The position numbers and the translations under genes are program-made. DNA of 24,203 nucleotides. Source: Pseudomonadota bacterium (lineage in GTDB: Bacteria > Pseudomonadota > Alphaproteobacteria > Sphingomonadales > Sphingomonadaceae). The notes below the pieces were generated by a model that was given only the letters and a program-made list of their open reading frames with translations, had not been told where the DNA came from and ran no database searches. Location of the stretch: positions 1 through 24,203 of the forward strand of contig CAUJJQ010000263.1 in the NCBI GenBank assembly GCA_963205285.1. The letters are read 5' to 3'. Below, piece after piece: positions 8,283-15,766 of the stretch. The stretch's first letter is position 1. Each line of letters opens with the position of its first letter.

Positions 8283-9478
8283 GCGACCTTTTTTCGAAAT
8301 TTGACCCGATTATCGAAATCAGGGCCAATCTGCTCGCCACCGGCGTAACCGACCCATTTTCTTTGGTGATGGAAAAAGTCCTGTCCCCCACCGAAGCGAT
8401 TTGCAACGGGCGTGAAACCATCCTGCTTGGCACCTATAATTATATGGGGATGACCTTTGACGAAGATGTCATCGCTGCGGGCAAACAGGCGCTCGACGAA
8501 TTTGGCAGCGGGACAACCGGCAGCCGGGTGCTGAACGGCACCTATGCCGGGCACCGCGCGGTCGAAGATGCGCTGAAGGAATTTTACGATTGCCAGCATG
8601 CGATGGTCTTTTCGACCGGATATCAGGCAAATTTGGGGATAATTTCGACGATTGCGGGCAAGGGGGATTACATCATCCTCGACATAGACAGCCACGCCAG
8701 CATTTGGGACGGCTGCGCGATGGGCAAGGCCGAAACCGTGCCCTTCAAACATAATGATATAGAGGCGATGGACCGACGGTTGGGCCGCCTGCCCGCCGAA
8801 GCGGGCAAATTGGTGGTGCTGGAGGGTGTTTATTCGATGCTCGGCGATATCGCGCCGATCAAGGAAATGGTCGCCATCGCCAAGAAACATGGCGCGATGG
8901 TGCTGGTCGATGAAGCGCATTCGATGGGCTTTATCGGCGAACATGGGCGCGGCGTTGCCGAAGCGGCGGGCGTCATCGACGATGTCGATTTCATCATCGG
9001 CACTTTTTCCAAGAGCGTCGGCACCGTCGGCGGTTTTTGCGTGTCCAACCACCCGAAGTTTGAGGTGCTGCGCCTCGTCTGTCGGCCCTATGTCTTTACC
9101 GCATCGCTGCCACCCAGCGTCGTTGCCACCGCCGCGACCAGCATCCGCAAATTGATGCAGGGATCAAACAAGCGCGCGCATTTGTGGGAAAACAGCAAAC
9201 GGCTCCACGCCGGATTGCGCGAACTTGGCTTTCAACTGGGCACCGAAACCCCACAAAGCGCGATTATCGCGGTGATTATGCCCGACCTCGAACCCGGCGC
9301 GATGATGTGGGAAGCGCTGTTGCAAGAGGGGCTGTACGTCAACCTTGCCCGCCCGCTCGCCACCCCTGCGGGCATGACCTTGCTGCGCTGTTCACTGTGC
9401 GCCGAACATACGAGCGAGCAGGTAGAGGAAATTTTGCACCGCTTTGAACGTGCGGGCAAGAAGGTCGGGATTATTTAG
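8279..9478 (+). CDS. spt: serine palmitoyltransferase
   Basis: This PLP-dependent alpha-oxoamine synthase condenses L-serine with a C16 acyl thioester to give 3-ketosphinganine, the committed step of sphingolipid synthesis; it is cytoplasmic in bacteria. It has 399 residues. PLP is held by Lys245 in GTFSKSVGTVGG, with D211-E-A-H214 under the ring and H139 (DSHAS) stacking on it. LGTYNYMGM and GSGTTGSRVLNGTYAGH are the N-terminal substrate segments. Close relatives (KBL, BioF, HemA) share the fold, but the paired ACP upstream and the CerR and ceramide-synthase candidates nearby favour Spt. Translation is coupled to acp. Its end overlaps the convergent small membrane protein gene by 8 bp. Confidence 0.93.
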   Translation: MSDLFSKFDPIIEIRANLLATGVTDPFSLVMEKVLSPTEAICNGRETILLGTYNYMGMTFDEDVIAAGKQALDEFGSGTTGSRVLNGTYAGHRAVEDALKEFYDCQHAMVFSTGYQANLGIISTIAGKGDYIILDIDSHASIWDGCAMGKAETVPFKHNDIEAMDRRLGRLPAEAGKLVVLEGVYSMLGDIAPIKEMVAIAKKHGAMVLVDEAHSMGFIGEHGRGVAEAAGVIDDVDFIIGTFSKSVGTVGGFCVSNHPKFEVLRLVCRPYVFTASLPPSVVATAATSIRKLMQGSNKRAHLWENSKRLHAGLRELGFQLGTETPQSAIIAVIMPDLEPGAMMWEALLQEGLYVNLARPLATPAGMTLLRCSLCAEHTSEQVEEILHRFERAGKKVGII

Positions 9479-9737
9479 GGTTAGGGTCAACATCCCCCGC
9501 CGCCGCATCGGGCAATTGCGCATATAGCGCGCGGACCAGCGCTACATTGACGATGGCGAGCAGCCCCAAAATGCCACACCCAATGGCGATACCCCCGGCG
9601 AGACGCGGCATATTGCCGAGGCGACCCCACGCCATCGCCCCCGCCGCCAGCACCAGCAACGACCAGCCGATGCGCCGTGCCCGTTCGACAAAGACTGGTT
9701 CGCCGCGCCGCTGTTCCAAGGGTGCCTCCTTTGCCAT
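9471..9737 (-). CDS. small two-helix membrane protein of unknown function
   Basis: From ATG9737 this encodes 88 residues: a charged N-terminus (MAKEAPLEQRRGEPVFVERARRIG), one hydrophobic helix (SLLVLAAGAMAWG), a second (AGGIAIGCGILGLLAIVNVALV), and an acidic tail (PDAAAGDVDPNPK). Alternative starts at ATG9839 or TTG9851 would add residues drawn from sequence that looks like promoter DNA, so the shorter form is preferred, although no strong ribosome-binding site precedes it. I do not recognise the family. It is divergent from the monooxygenase and shares the upstream region holding the FNR-type box. Confidence 0.6.
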   Translation of the reverse strand: MAKEAPLEQRRGEPVFVERARRIGWSLLVLAAGAMAWGRLGNMPRLAGGIAIGCGILGLLAIVNVALVRALYAQLPDAAAGDVDPNPK

Positions 9738-9789
9738 GCGCCAGACATAATCGTTCGGCGCAACGGGCAAAAGAGGTTTTGATCGCCGA

Positions 9790-9803
9790 TTGATCCTTAT
9801 CAA
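9790..9803. promoter_or_regulatory. FNR/FixK/DNR-type binding box
   Basis: TTGATCCTTATCAA is an exact match to TTGAT-N4-ATCAA, the consensus for FNR/FixK/DNR proteins of the CRP family. It is centred 86 bp before the monooxygenase GTG and 59 bp before the divergent small gene. CATATT at 9827-9832 would be a -10 box for a start near 9839, placing the box at about -42, the classical class II activator position for the monooxygenase. No usable -10 is evident at the matching place on the minus strand. Confidence 0.6.
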
Positions 9804-9870
9804 TGTCGGCAATTGTCCAAAGCCGTCATATTTTGGCATATAAAGTGTCAAATATGATTCGCCTTACTGA

Positions 9871-9876
9871 GGAGGA
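9871..9876 (+). promoter_or_regulatory. ribosome-binding site fixing the GTG start of the monooxygenase
   Basis: GGAGGA lies six bases before GTG9883, the strongest Shine-Dalgarno in the window. It decides the start over the in-frame ATG eleven codons into the protein. Confidence 0.7.
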
Positions 9877-9882
9877 ACGCCC

Positions 9883-11406
9883 GTGCCTGCCAATCCTGCA
9901 GCAAATCCCACCATGGATGCCCAACATGTCGACGTGCTGATCGTTGGCGCAGGCATTTCGGGCATCGGTTCGGCATGGCATCTGCAAGACCAATGCCCCG
10001 ACAAAGACTATGTCATTCTGGAAGCAAAATCGGGTTTCGGCGGCACATGGGAAACGCATAAATACCCCGGCGTGCGGTCGGACAGTGACCTTTACACCTT
10101 TGGCTATCGTTTCAAGCCATGGGTGGGCGCACCGGTCGCCAGCGGGGCGGAAATTATGAAATATCTGAGCGATGTGATCGACGAAAACGGCATCGCCCCG
10201 CACATCCGCTATGGTCACCGCATCCACCACTGCCGCTGGTCGAACGCCGAAAACATCTGGCACGTCGAAGCCCGCGATGCCGACGGGGTAGCGGCGCATT
10301 TCACCTGTAATTTCCTCTGGATGTGTCAGGGCTATTACGACCATGACAATCCCTACACCCCCGATTGGCCGGGCCGCGCCGATTATCAGGGCTTGTTCGT
10401 CCATGCGCAGCAATGGGACCCGGCGACCGATTATGCGGGCAAGCGCGTGCTCGTCATCGGGTCAGGCGCAACCGCCGCAACCATCGTCCCTGCCTTTGCC
10501 GACAAGGCAGCGCATGTGACGATGCTACAACGTTCCCCTACCTATTTCTTTTGCAGTCCCAACCGCAATGAACTGGCCGACCGTTTGCGCGAAGTGGGGA
10601 TTGATGAACCCACCGTCCACCGCGTCGTGCGCGCGCAAATCATGCATGATCAAAATCTGATGACCCAGCGTTGTCAGAGCGAACCCGATGTGGTGGTGGA
10701 GGAATTGCGGATGCTGATCCGCCAATATGGTGGCGAGAATTTTGCCTTTGAACCCCATTTCACCCCCAAATATCGCGTCTGGCAGCAACGGCTCGCCTTT
10801 TGTCCAGAGGGGGATATTTTCCAGCATGCTGCCGCTGGACGGGTTAGCGTCGTCACCGATGACATCGACCATTTCACTGCGACCGGACTGGTGACAAAGG
10901 ATGGCACGGCAATCGATGCCGACATCATCGTCGCAGCGACCGGTTTCAACCTGTTGATGATGGGCGGGATAGATTTCAGCGTCGATGGCAAGGCCGTCAA
11001 TTGGCATGAAACGATCAACTATCGCGGCACGATGATGACCGGTGTCCCCAACCTCGCCTGGGTGATGGGATATTTCCGGGCCAGCTGGACGCTGCGCGTC
11101 GATATGATGGGTGATTTTGTCACCCGCCTGCTGCGCCATATGGACGCCATCGGGGCCAAACGCGTCGATGTCGCGTTGCGCGCAGAGGATAGCGGCATGG
11201 CGATATTGCCGTGGATTGAGGCGGAAAATTTCAACCCCGGTTACCTGATGCGCGGGCTGGATAAATTGCCCCGGCGCGGCGACAAGCCCGAATGGCGACA
11301 TAATCAGGATTATTGGGCCGAACGCGACGCATTTCCCAAAATCGACTTTGATGGCGATGAATTTATATATGACAGGGGGCAGCGCCGAGCCGAAGCTGCG
11401 GAATAG
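9883..11406 (+). CDS. flavin-containing monooxygenase, type I Baeyer-Villiger-like
   Basis: This 507-residue FAD- and NADPH-dependent monooxygenase has an FAD Rossmann motif GAGISG (22-27) and FGGTWETHKYPGVRSD (53-68), the G-G-T-W stretch of class B flavoprotein monooxygenases. YQGLFVHAQQWD (169-180) fits the Baeyer-Villiger fingerprint [FY]xGxxxHxxxW[PD], and GSGATA (194-199) is the NADPH Rossmann motif. AATGFN near 350 is the conserved late [ST]GF segment. Known relatives convert ketones to esters or lactones, or oxidise N and S atoms; the substrate here is not evident. The gene is monocistronic by appearance, with a strong ribosome-binding site and an upstream FNR-type box, and about 100 bp separate it from mipA. 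Confidence 0.92.
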   Translation: MPANPAANPTMDAQHVDVLIVGAGISGIGSAWHLQDQCPDKDYVILEAKSGFGGTWETHKYPGVRSDSDLYTFGYRFKPWVGAPVASGAEIMKYLSDVIDENGIAPHIRYGHRIHHCRWSNAENIWHVEARDADGVAAHFTCNFLWMCQGYYDHDNPYTPDWPGRADYQGLFVHAQQWDPATDYAGKRVLVIGSGATAATIVPAFADKAAHVTMLQRSPTYFFCSPNRNELADRLREVGIDEPTVHRVVRAQIMHDQNLMTQRCQSEPDVVVEELRMLIRQYGGENFAFEPHFTPKYRVWQQRLAFCPEGDIFQHAAAGRVSVVTDDIDHFTATGLVTKDGTAIDADIIVAATGFNLLMMGGIDFSVDGKAVNWHETINYRGTMMTGVPNLAWVMGYFRASWTLRVDMMGDFVTRLLRHMDAIGAKRVDVALRAEDSGMAILPWIEAENFNPGYLMRGLDKLPRRGDKPEWRHNQDYWAERDAFPKIDFDGDEFIYDRGQRRAEAAE

Positions 11407-11505
11407 GGCGCATCTGGCAGCGCGGGCGACCAAATGCCGCACTGGCACGATGATGTGACAATATTGGCAATTGCCGGTTAAGCTTTGGCGCGGCAGGATG
11501 GCGGG

Positions 11506-12510
11506 GTGTTTTCGTATCCCGCCCCCCTTTGTGCCGTTGCCCTGACCCTTGGCCTTATCGTCAGTCCGGCGCTGGCAGAGGCCACCGCCGCCACCCCGCC
11601 ACCAATCCCCATAGCCCTCGGCGATGGGGAAATGCGCGATACGACGCTGAGTGGAGGTGCGGTGGATAGTGGGGAAGCGGTCAGCCCCGCGACGCTCGAT
11701 GCCGCAGCGGCAGCCGCCGATGCGGCGGCAGGCGGTCATTCCAACCGTGTGCCGCGCGATTATCTGGGCATTGGCATCGGGCTGATTTCGGTGCCCGATT
11801 ACAACGGCTCCAACACCCGCCGCCGCATCCCCGGCGGGCTTATCCGCGCGCGGATTTCGGGCTATGCTATCTCCTCGCGCGGCACCAATTTGCAGGTCGA
11901 TATGCTGCGCCAAGTTCGCGGTGCCGACACCGACTGGAAATTGGGGCCGATTGTCAACATCCGTTCCGACCGCGCACGCAGCGTGCATGACCCCATCGTC
12001 GCATTGCTCGGTGAACGCGGCACTGCGATAGAGGCGGGGCTGTTCGCAGGCGTCAGCCACAATGGCGTCATCACCAGCGCCTATGACCAATTGGGCGCGC
12101 GCATCACATTTTTGCAGGATATCAGCGGCGAACATGGCAGCTGGATTTTGTCGCCAACGATTGATTATGGCACGCCCCTGTCGCGCCATAGCTTTGTCGG
12201 CCTGTCGGCATCGGTCAACATCTATGGGCCGGGATTTGGCGCGCATTATTTCGACATTGATGCAGCGGGTGCAGCGCGCAGCGGCCTGCCCATTTATGCG
12301 GGCGCGAGCGACCATGCGACACTGGGCAAGGCAAGTTTTGGCGTCGCGGTCGCCCATGCGATTTCGGGTGACTTGCGCCAAGGCTTGCTGATCGTCGGCG
12401 GCGCCCAATATGGGCGTTTGCTGGGCAGCTACGCGCGAAGCCCGATTGTTGCGACGCGCGGGGATGCGGATCAATGGATCGGTGGCCTTGGCCTCGCCTA
12501 TCAATTTTAG
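11506..12510 (+). CDS. MipA/OmpV family outer-membrane protein
   Basis: The 334-residue protein opens with a signal peptide (VFSYPAPLCAVALTLGLIV then SPALA, cleavage near ALA/EA), followed by an Ala-rich acidic linker. DYLGIGIGLISVPDYNGSNTR and RRRIPGGLIRARISGYAISS are the N-terminal MipA/OmpV signature. Alternating beta-strand sequence runs to the end, which closes with an aromatic (LGLAYQF), as expected for BamA-dependent beta-barrels. Family members include E. coli MipA, a scaffold between MltA and PBP1B, and Vibrio OmpV; the role here is unknown. GTG11506, preceded by AGGATGGCGGG, is preferred to an in-frame TTG at 11485 without a ribosome-binding site. The stop codon is inside the left arm of an inverted repeat. 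Confidence 0.85.
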   Translation: MFSYPAPLCAVALTLGLIVSPALAEATAATPPPIPIALGDGEMRDTTLSGGAVDSGEAVSPATLDAAAAAADAAAGGHSNRVPRDYLGIGIGLISVPDYNGSNTRRRIPGGLIRARISGYAISSRGTNLQVDMLRQVRGADTDWKLGPIVNIRSDRARSVHDPIVALLGERGTAIEAGLFAGVSHNGVITSAYDQLGARITFLQDISGEHGSWILSPTIDYGTPLSRHSFVGLSASVNIYGPGFGAHYFDIDAAGAARSGLPIYAGASDHATLGKASFGVAVAHAISGDLRQGLLIVGGAQYGRLLGSYARSPIVATRGDADQWIGGLGLAYQF

Positions 12511-12583
12511 GCCGTAAACCCACAAACCAAGCTAGTCGAGGTTCGAGACAATTCGACCATGCGGTTTATGGGTTTACGGCCTA
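12508..12583. repeat. long inverted repeat at the 3' end of mipA
   Basis: Arms of 21 bp at 12508-12528 and 12563-12583 (core GGCCGTAAACCCA) are reverse complements with one mismatch. They enclose 34 bp that themselves contain GTCGA...TCGAC (12535-12539 and 12553-12557). The left arm includes the mipA stop codon. No T-run follows, so it is not a standard intrinsic terminator. It could be an RNase-protecting mRNA end, a REP-like unit or a small mobile palindrome. Confidence 0.7.
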
Positions 12584-12635
12584 GAAGCTTCAAATCGCTG
12601 GCAGGCTCCCCGCTTTGACGATAGAGCACAAAGCC

Positions 12636-13007
12636 ATGCACATGTTATTGCCCGTAATGGTCGGCGGCGCGCTGGGCGCGGGGTTGCGCCACCTGCTCAA
12701 TCTCGCCGCGCCGCATGGTCTGCTCCCGTGGTCCACTTTGTTTGCCAATATTTTGGGCGGGGTGGCGATGGGGTTTTTGTTCGGTTGGCTGCACAGGAGC
12801 GGCACCGGCGAGTTTTGGCACTATTTTCTGGGGGTTGGGCTACTCGGCGGGTTCACCACCTTTTCCGCCTTTTCGATGGAAACCCTCTCCATGCTCGACG
12901 CGGGTCGTTTTGCCATCGCCGCGACCTATATCCTGCTATCGCTAACCGGCGCAATTGGTGGCGCGGCAATCGGCCTGTGGCTGGCACGCGTGGGGGTAGT
13001 AACATGA
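12636..13007 (+). CDS. crcB: fluoride exporter CrcB/FluC
   Basis: CrcB/FluC is a small inner-membrane fluoride channel that works as an antiparallel dimer to keep cytoplasmic fluoride low. The 123-residue protein has four hydrophobic helices. Family marks are VGGALGAGLRHLL near the N-terminus, TLFANILGGVAMGFLFG with the conserved Asn, and GLLGGFTTFSAFSMET, the Phe-box/Na-site segment. Start choice is between ATG12636 and ATG12642 (a TTG at 12615 is also in frame); all give a plausible protein. I see no fluoride riboswitch upstream. The stop overlaps the ATG of the pseudouridine synthase (ATGA, 13004-13007), so crcB heads a coupled operon. Confidence 0.94.
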   Translation: MHMLLPVMVGGALGAGLRHLLNLAAPHGLLPWSTLFANILGGVAMGFLFGWLHRSGTGEFWHYFLGVGLLGGFTTFSAFSMETLSMLDAGRFAIAATYILLSLTGAIGGAAIGLWLARVGVVT

Positions 13008-14167
13008 CGGATGTGAAGGACAAGGGCGGCCTGAGCCAATATGTCGCGCGTGATGATGACGGCATCCGGCTCGACCGCTGGTTCAAACGGCATAAACCGG
13101 GCATCCCCCATGCGCTGCTCGCGCGCTGGCTGCGCACCGGATTGGTGCGGCTGGATGGTGCGCGCGCGGGTGCCGACACCCGGATTGCCAAGGGACAGAG
13201 CCTTAGCTTTCCGGCGGACATTGACACCACGGCTGAAACCCGCCCGCGCCGCGCGCCGCGCCCATTGAGCGCGGAGGAAAGTGCGCTGGCCGAAGCGATG
13301 GTGATCCACAGCGATGAACATGCCATCATCCTCAACAAAGTGCCGGGGCTCGCGACACAGGGCGGCAGCGGCACCACCGCGCATGTGGACCGGCTGCTCG
13401 ACGCCTTTTTTGACGAGGTAAAGGGGCGACCAAAACTGGTCCACCGGCTCGACAAGGATACATCGGGCGTGCTGCTCGTTGCGCGTTCGCCGGGCGCAGC
13501 AGCCAAATTTTCGCGCAGTTTTTCGGGGCGCACCGCGCGCAAAATTTATTGGGCCATCGTCATCGGCGTGCCCGATATTGATGAGGGGGAGATTGACCTC
13601 GCCATTTCCAAACAGCCGGGCAGCGGCGGCGAAAAAATGCATGTCGATGCCGAAAATGGCCAGTCGGCCCGCACCCGTTATCGGGTGATTGAACGCGCGG
13701 GCAACAGCGCGGCCTTTGTCGAACTCATGCCCTTGACCGGGCGCACCCACCAATTGCGCGTCCATATGGCCGCCATCGGCCACCCGATTGTCGGCGACGG
13801 CAAATATGGCGGCAAGACCGCGTTCCTGACCGGCAGCATCTCACGCAAGCTCCACCTCCACGCGCGGCGGCTGCGCATCGACCATATCGAAGGGGGCAAG
13901 CTGGACGCGACCGCGCCGCTCCCCCAGCATTTTGCCGAATCGATTGAATCATTGGGCTTTGACACCGCGCTGGCCGACGCTCCGCGCGCCGAACCGCTCG
14001 CCGCACCGCCGGGAACCAAGGCGCGCGCGCATGCCAAGGCGGTGCGCAAGGCGCGGCGCGGCGAACGCACGCGGCGCGGTGAGGATGCGCGCGGCGGAGA
14101 TGCGCCTTCGCCCAAGGGTCGTCCCGCCAAAACGCGCGGCAAACCGACCAGAGGAAGGAGCCGTTAA
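13004..14167 (+). CDS. rluC: RluA-family 23S rRNA pseudouridine synthase (RluC-like)
   Basis: The 387-residue protein converts specific uridines of 23S rRNA to pseudouridine. An N-terminal S4 RNA-binding domain (about 20-75: IRLDRWFKRHKPGIPHALLARWLRTGLVRLDG) is followed by the RluA catalytic domain, with nucleophile D150 in LVHRLDKDTSGVLLVARS and the late GRTHQLRVHMAAIGHPIVGDGKYG motif. Family and length fit RluC, which targets three positions in 23S rRNA; RluD cannot be fully excluded. The last 55 or so residues are an unusual Arg/Lys/Ala/Gly-rich tail (KARAHAKAVRKARRGERTRR and on) that looks disordered and may add RNA affinity. The gene overlaps crcB by 4 bp and the next gene by 1 bp (TAATG). 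Confidence 0.9.
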   Translation: MTDVKDKGGLSQYVARDDDGIRLDRWFKRHKPGIPHALLARWLRTGLVRLDGARAGADTRIAKGQSLSFPADIDTTAETRPRRAPRPLSAEESALAEAMVIHSDEHAIILNKVPGLATQGGSGTTAHVDRLLDAFFDEVKGRPKLVHRLDKDTSGVLLVARSPGAAAKFSRSFSGRTARKIYWAIVIGVPDIDEGEIDLAISKQPGSGGEKMHVDAENGQSARTRYRVIERAGNSAAFVELMPLTGRTHQLRVHMAAIGHPIVGDGKYGGKTAFLTGSISRKLHLHARRLRIDHIEGGKLDATAPLPQHFAESIESLGFDTALADAPRAEPLAAPPGTKARAHAKAVRKARRGERTRRGEDARGGDAPSPKGRPAKTRGKPTRGRSR

Positions 14168-14847
14168 TGCTGAGGCTCGCGCTGTTTGACTGCGATGGCA
14201 CGTTGGTGGACAGCGAATATGCGATTGCAGCGGCGATGCGCGATGCATTTGGCGCGCTGGGCATCGCGGCCCCCGCCGCCAGCGCGATACGCGCGAACAT
14301 CGGCCTTTCGGTAAAGGCTGCGGTGCGCGCGCTGACCCCAAATTTGGGTGAAGATGTGCGCGCACGGCTGGCCGAAGCCTATCGCGATGCCTATTTCCAA
14401 CATCGCACGGCGGCGGCCAGCGCGCCCGAACCCTTGTTCGACGGCATTTTGGATGCGCTCGACCATTTGCGGGGCGCGGGCTGGCAATTGGGCATTGCGA
14501 CGGGCAAATCTATGCGCGGGTTGACCCACCTGCTCGACGCGCATGGCATCAGCGATTATTTTGCGACGCTGCAAACCGCCGACATGCACCCCAGCAAACC
14601 CGACCCGGCGATGGCGCTCGCCGCGCTCGACCAATGCCTTGTCGAACCGGGGCATGGGGTGATGATCGGGGATACCAGTTTTGACATGGGCTGCGCGCGC
14701 GGTGCCGGGATGGCGGCAATTGGCGTCGGTTGGGGATATCATAATGAAGATGCGCTGCGCGCGGCAGGCGCCATGGCGATTGCGGAGGATCCCGCCGACC
14801 TGCCCGGCCTTATCAACGATATTTTGTGCCAGAGGATGCAGTCATGA
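14167..14847 (+). CDS. HAD-superfamily hydrolase, phosphoglycolate phosphatase-like
   Basis: This 226-residue HAD hydrolase has a helical cap of the beta-phosphoglucomutase/Gph type. Motif I is LFDCDGTLVDSE with D8 nucleophile and D10 acid, motif II is GIATGKS, motif III is the Lys in HPSKPDP, and motif IV is MIGDTSFDMG with the metal-binding acids. Such enzymes dephosphorylate phosphoglycolate or other small phosphosugars, and the exact substrate cannot be told. ATG14167 shares a base with the rluC stop. The 3' end overlaps the small membrane protein gene by 4 bp. The pairing with rluC recurs in alphaproteobacteria (from memory). Confidence 0.9.
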   Translation: MLRLALFDCDGTLVDSEYAIAAAMRDAFGALGIAAPAASAIRANIGLSVKAAVRALTPNLGEDVRARLAEAYRDAYFQHRTAAASAPEPLFDGILDALDHLRGAGWQLGIATGKSMRGLTHLLDAHGISDYFATLQTADMHPSKPDPAMALAALDQCLVEPGHGVMIGDTSFDMGCARGAGMAAIGVGWGYHNEDALRAAGAMAIAEDPADLPGLINDILCQRMQS

Positions 14848-15080
14848 CCCCCGATGAACAGGCGCTCGCCAAAAAACGCTTTTTCGTCATCACCGCCATT
14901 CGGATCAGCGCGGCCTTTTTAATCGCCTTTGGCATCATCATCGCCTTTGGCAATAATCAATGGCTGGGCCAGGGGGTGCGTGTCCCCGTCGGCCTGGGGA
15001 TGACGCTGATCGGCCTTGTCGATTATATCGTCATCATCCCCATGCTGGCCCGCCGCTGGCGCAGCGGGCAGGATGGATGA
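14844..15080 (+). CDS. small two-helix membrane protein
   Basis: A 78-residue protein with a charged start (MTPDEQALAKKRFFVITAIR), a first membrane helix (AAFLIAFGIIIAFG), a loop, and a second helix (LGMTLIGLVDYIVIIPML) ending in RRWRSGQDG. ATG14844 overlaps the phosphatase stop (ATGA) and its TGA overlaps the ATP12 start (ATGA), so it is clearly translated as part of the operon. I recognise no functional motif. Its place directly before the F1-ATPase assembly factor is suggestive but not evidence of a shared role. Confidence 0.82.
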   Translation: MTPDEQALAKKRFFVITAIRISAAFLIAFGIIIAFGNNQWLGQGVRVPVGLGMTLIGLVDYIVIIPMLARRWRSGQDG

Positions 15081-15766
15081 AGCGTTTCTGGCAGCATGTT
15101 GCGGTTGCGGATGACGCAGCGGGCTTTGCCATTGCGCTCGACGGGCGGGCAGTGCGCACGCCAAAACGCGCGCCACTGATTCTCCCCAAGCGTGCGTTGG
15201 CGGCGGCGATTGCGGCTGAATGGGTGGCGGTTGATGGCGACATTGACCCGCGTGCCATGCCGCTGACCGGGCTTGCCAATGCGGCGATCGACATTATCGC
15301 GCCCGATGTTGCGGCATTTGCGGCGACCATCGCGCCCTATGCCACCGCCGACCTGCTTTGCTATCGCGCCGATGATGCCGACCTCGCGCGCGAGCAGGCG
15401 CGGTTGTGGAACCCGATTCTCGATTGGGCAGAGCGGCAATTTGCAATCCAATTCAACCTCACCACCGGGGTCATGCCCGCCGACCAGCCGCGCGAAACCG
15501 TTGCGCGGCTGACCGATGCGCTGGGCAGTGCGGATGCGTGGGGTTTGGCCGCGCTGTCCCCGCTCACCAGCCTGTCCGGTTCGCTGGTGTCGGCATTCGC
15601 GCTCAGCCATGGTGCCTTCGATGCCGAAGCACTGTGGCAGGCGGCGATACTCGACGCGCTGTGGCAGGAGGAACGCTGGGGCAGTGATGCGGAGGCGCTC
15701 GCCGCGCGCGCCCATGCCAAGCGCGAATGGGATGCGGCGGCGCAGTTCCTCGACTTTTTCAGCTAA
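15077..15766 (+). CDS. ATP12-family F1-ATPase assembly chaperone
   Basis: This 229-residue cytoplasmic protein matches the ATP12 family, shared by mitochondria and alphaproteobacteria, which binds the F1 alpha subunit during ATP synthase assembly. Recognised segments are FAIALDGRAVRTPKRAPLIL at the N-terminus, AAEWVAVDGDIDPRAMPLTGLANAAID, APYATADLLCYRADDADLA and LWNPILDWAERQF, and the C-terminal AILDALWQEERWGSDAEA with a terminal FLDFF. ATG15077 overlaps the previous stop. It is separate from the atp operon, as is common. The gene end overlaps the convergent crotonase gene by 8 bp. Confidence 0.93.
   Translation: MKRFWQHVAVADDAAGFAIALDGRAVRTPKRAPLILPKRALAAAIAAEWVAVDGDIDPRAMPLTGLANAAIDIIAPDVAAFAATIAPYATADLLCYRADDADLAREQARLWNPILDWAERQFAIQFNLTTGVMPADQPRETVARLTDALGSADAWGLAALSPLTSLSGSLVSAFALSHGAFDAEALWQAAILDALWQEERWGSDAEALAARAHAKREWDAAAQFLDFFS

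Noticed and set aside
7922..9052. 376-codon minus-strand frame opposite acp and spt
   Set aside because: Both plus-strand genes have clear catalytic motifs; the antisense frame shows none.
11466..11475. GGCAATTGCC palindrome upstream of mipA
   Set aside because: Ten perfect bases but no flanking symmetry and no known operator; too short to claim.
10525..12525. 666-codon open frame on the minus strand opposite the monooxygenase and mipA
   Set aside because: It is the antisense of two well-supported genes, has Cys/His/Arg-rich composition without domain motifs, and arises from high-GC codon bias.
12508..12583. mipA inverted repeat as an intrinsic terminator
   Set aside because: The stem is long but no T-run follows on either strand.
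12584..12635. possible fluoride riboswitch before crcB
   Set aside because: The conserved fluoride riboswitch core and pseudoknot bases are not present in the short leader.
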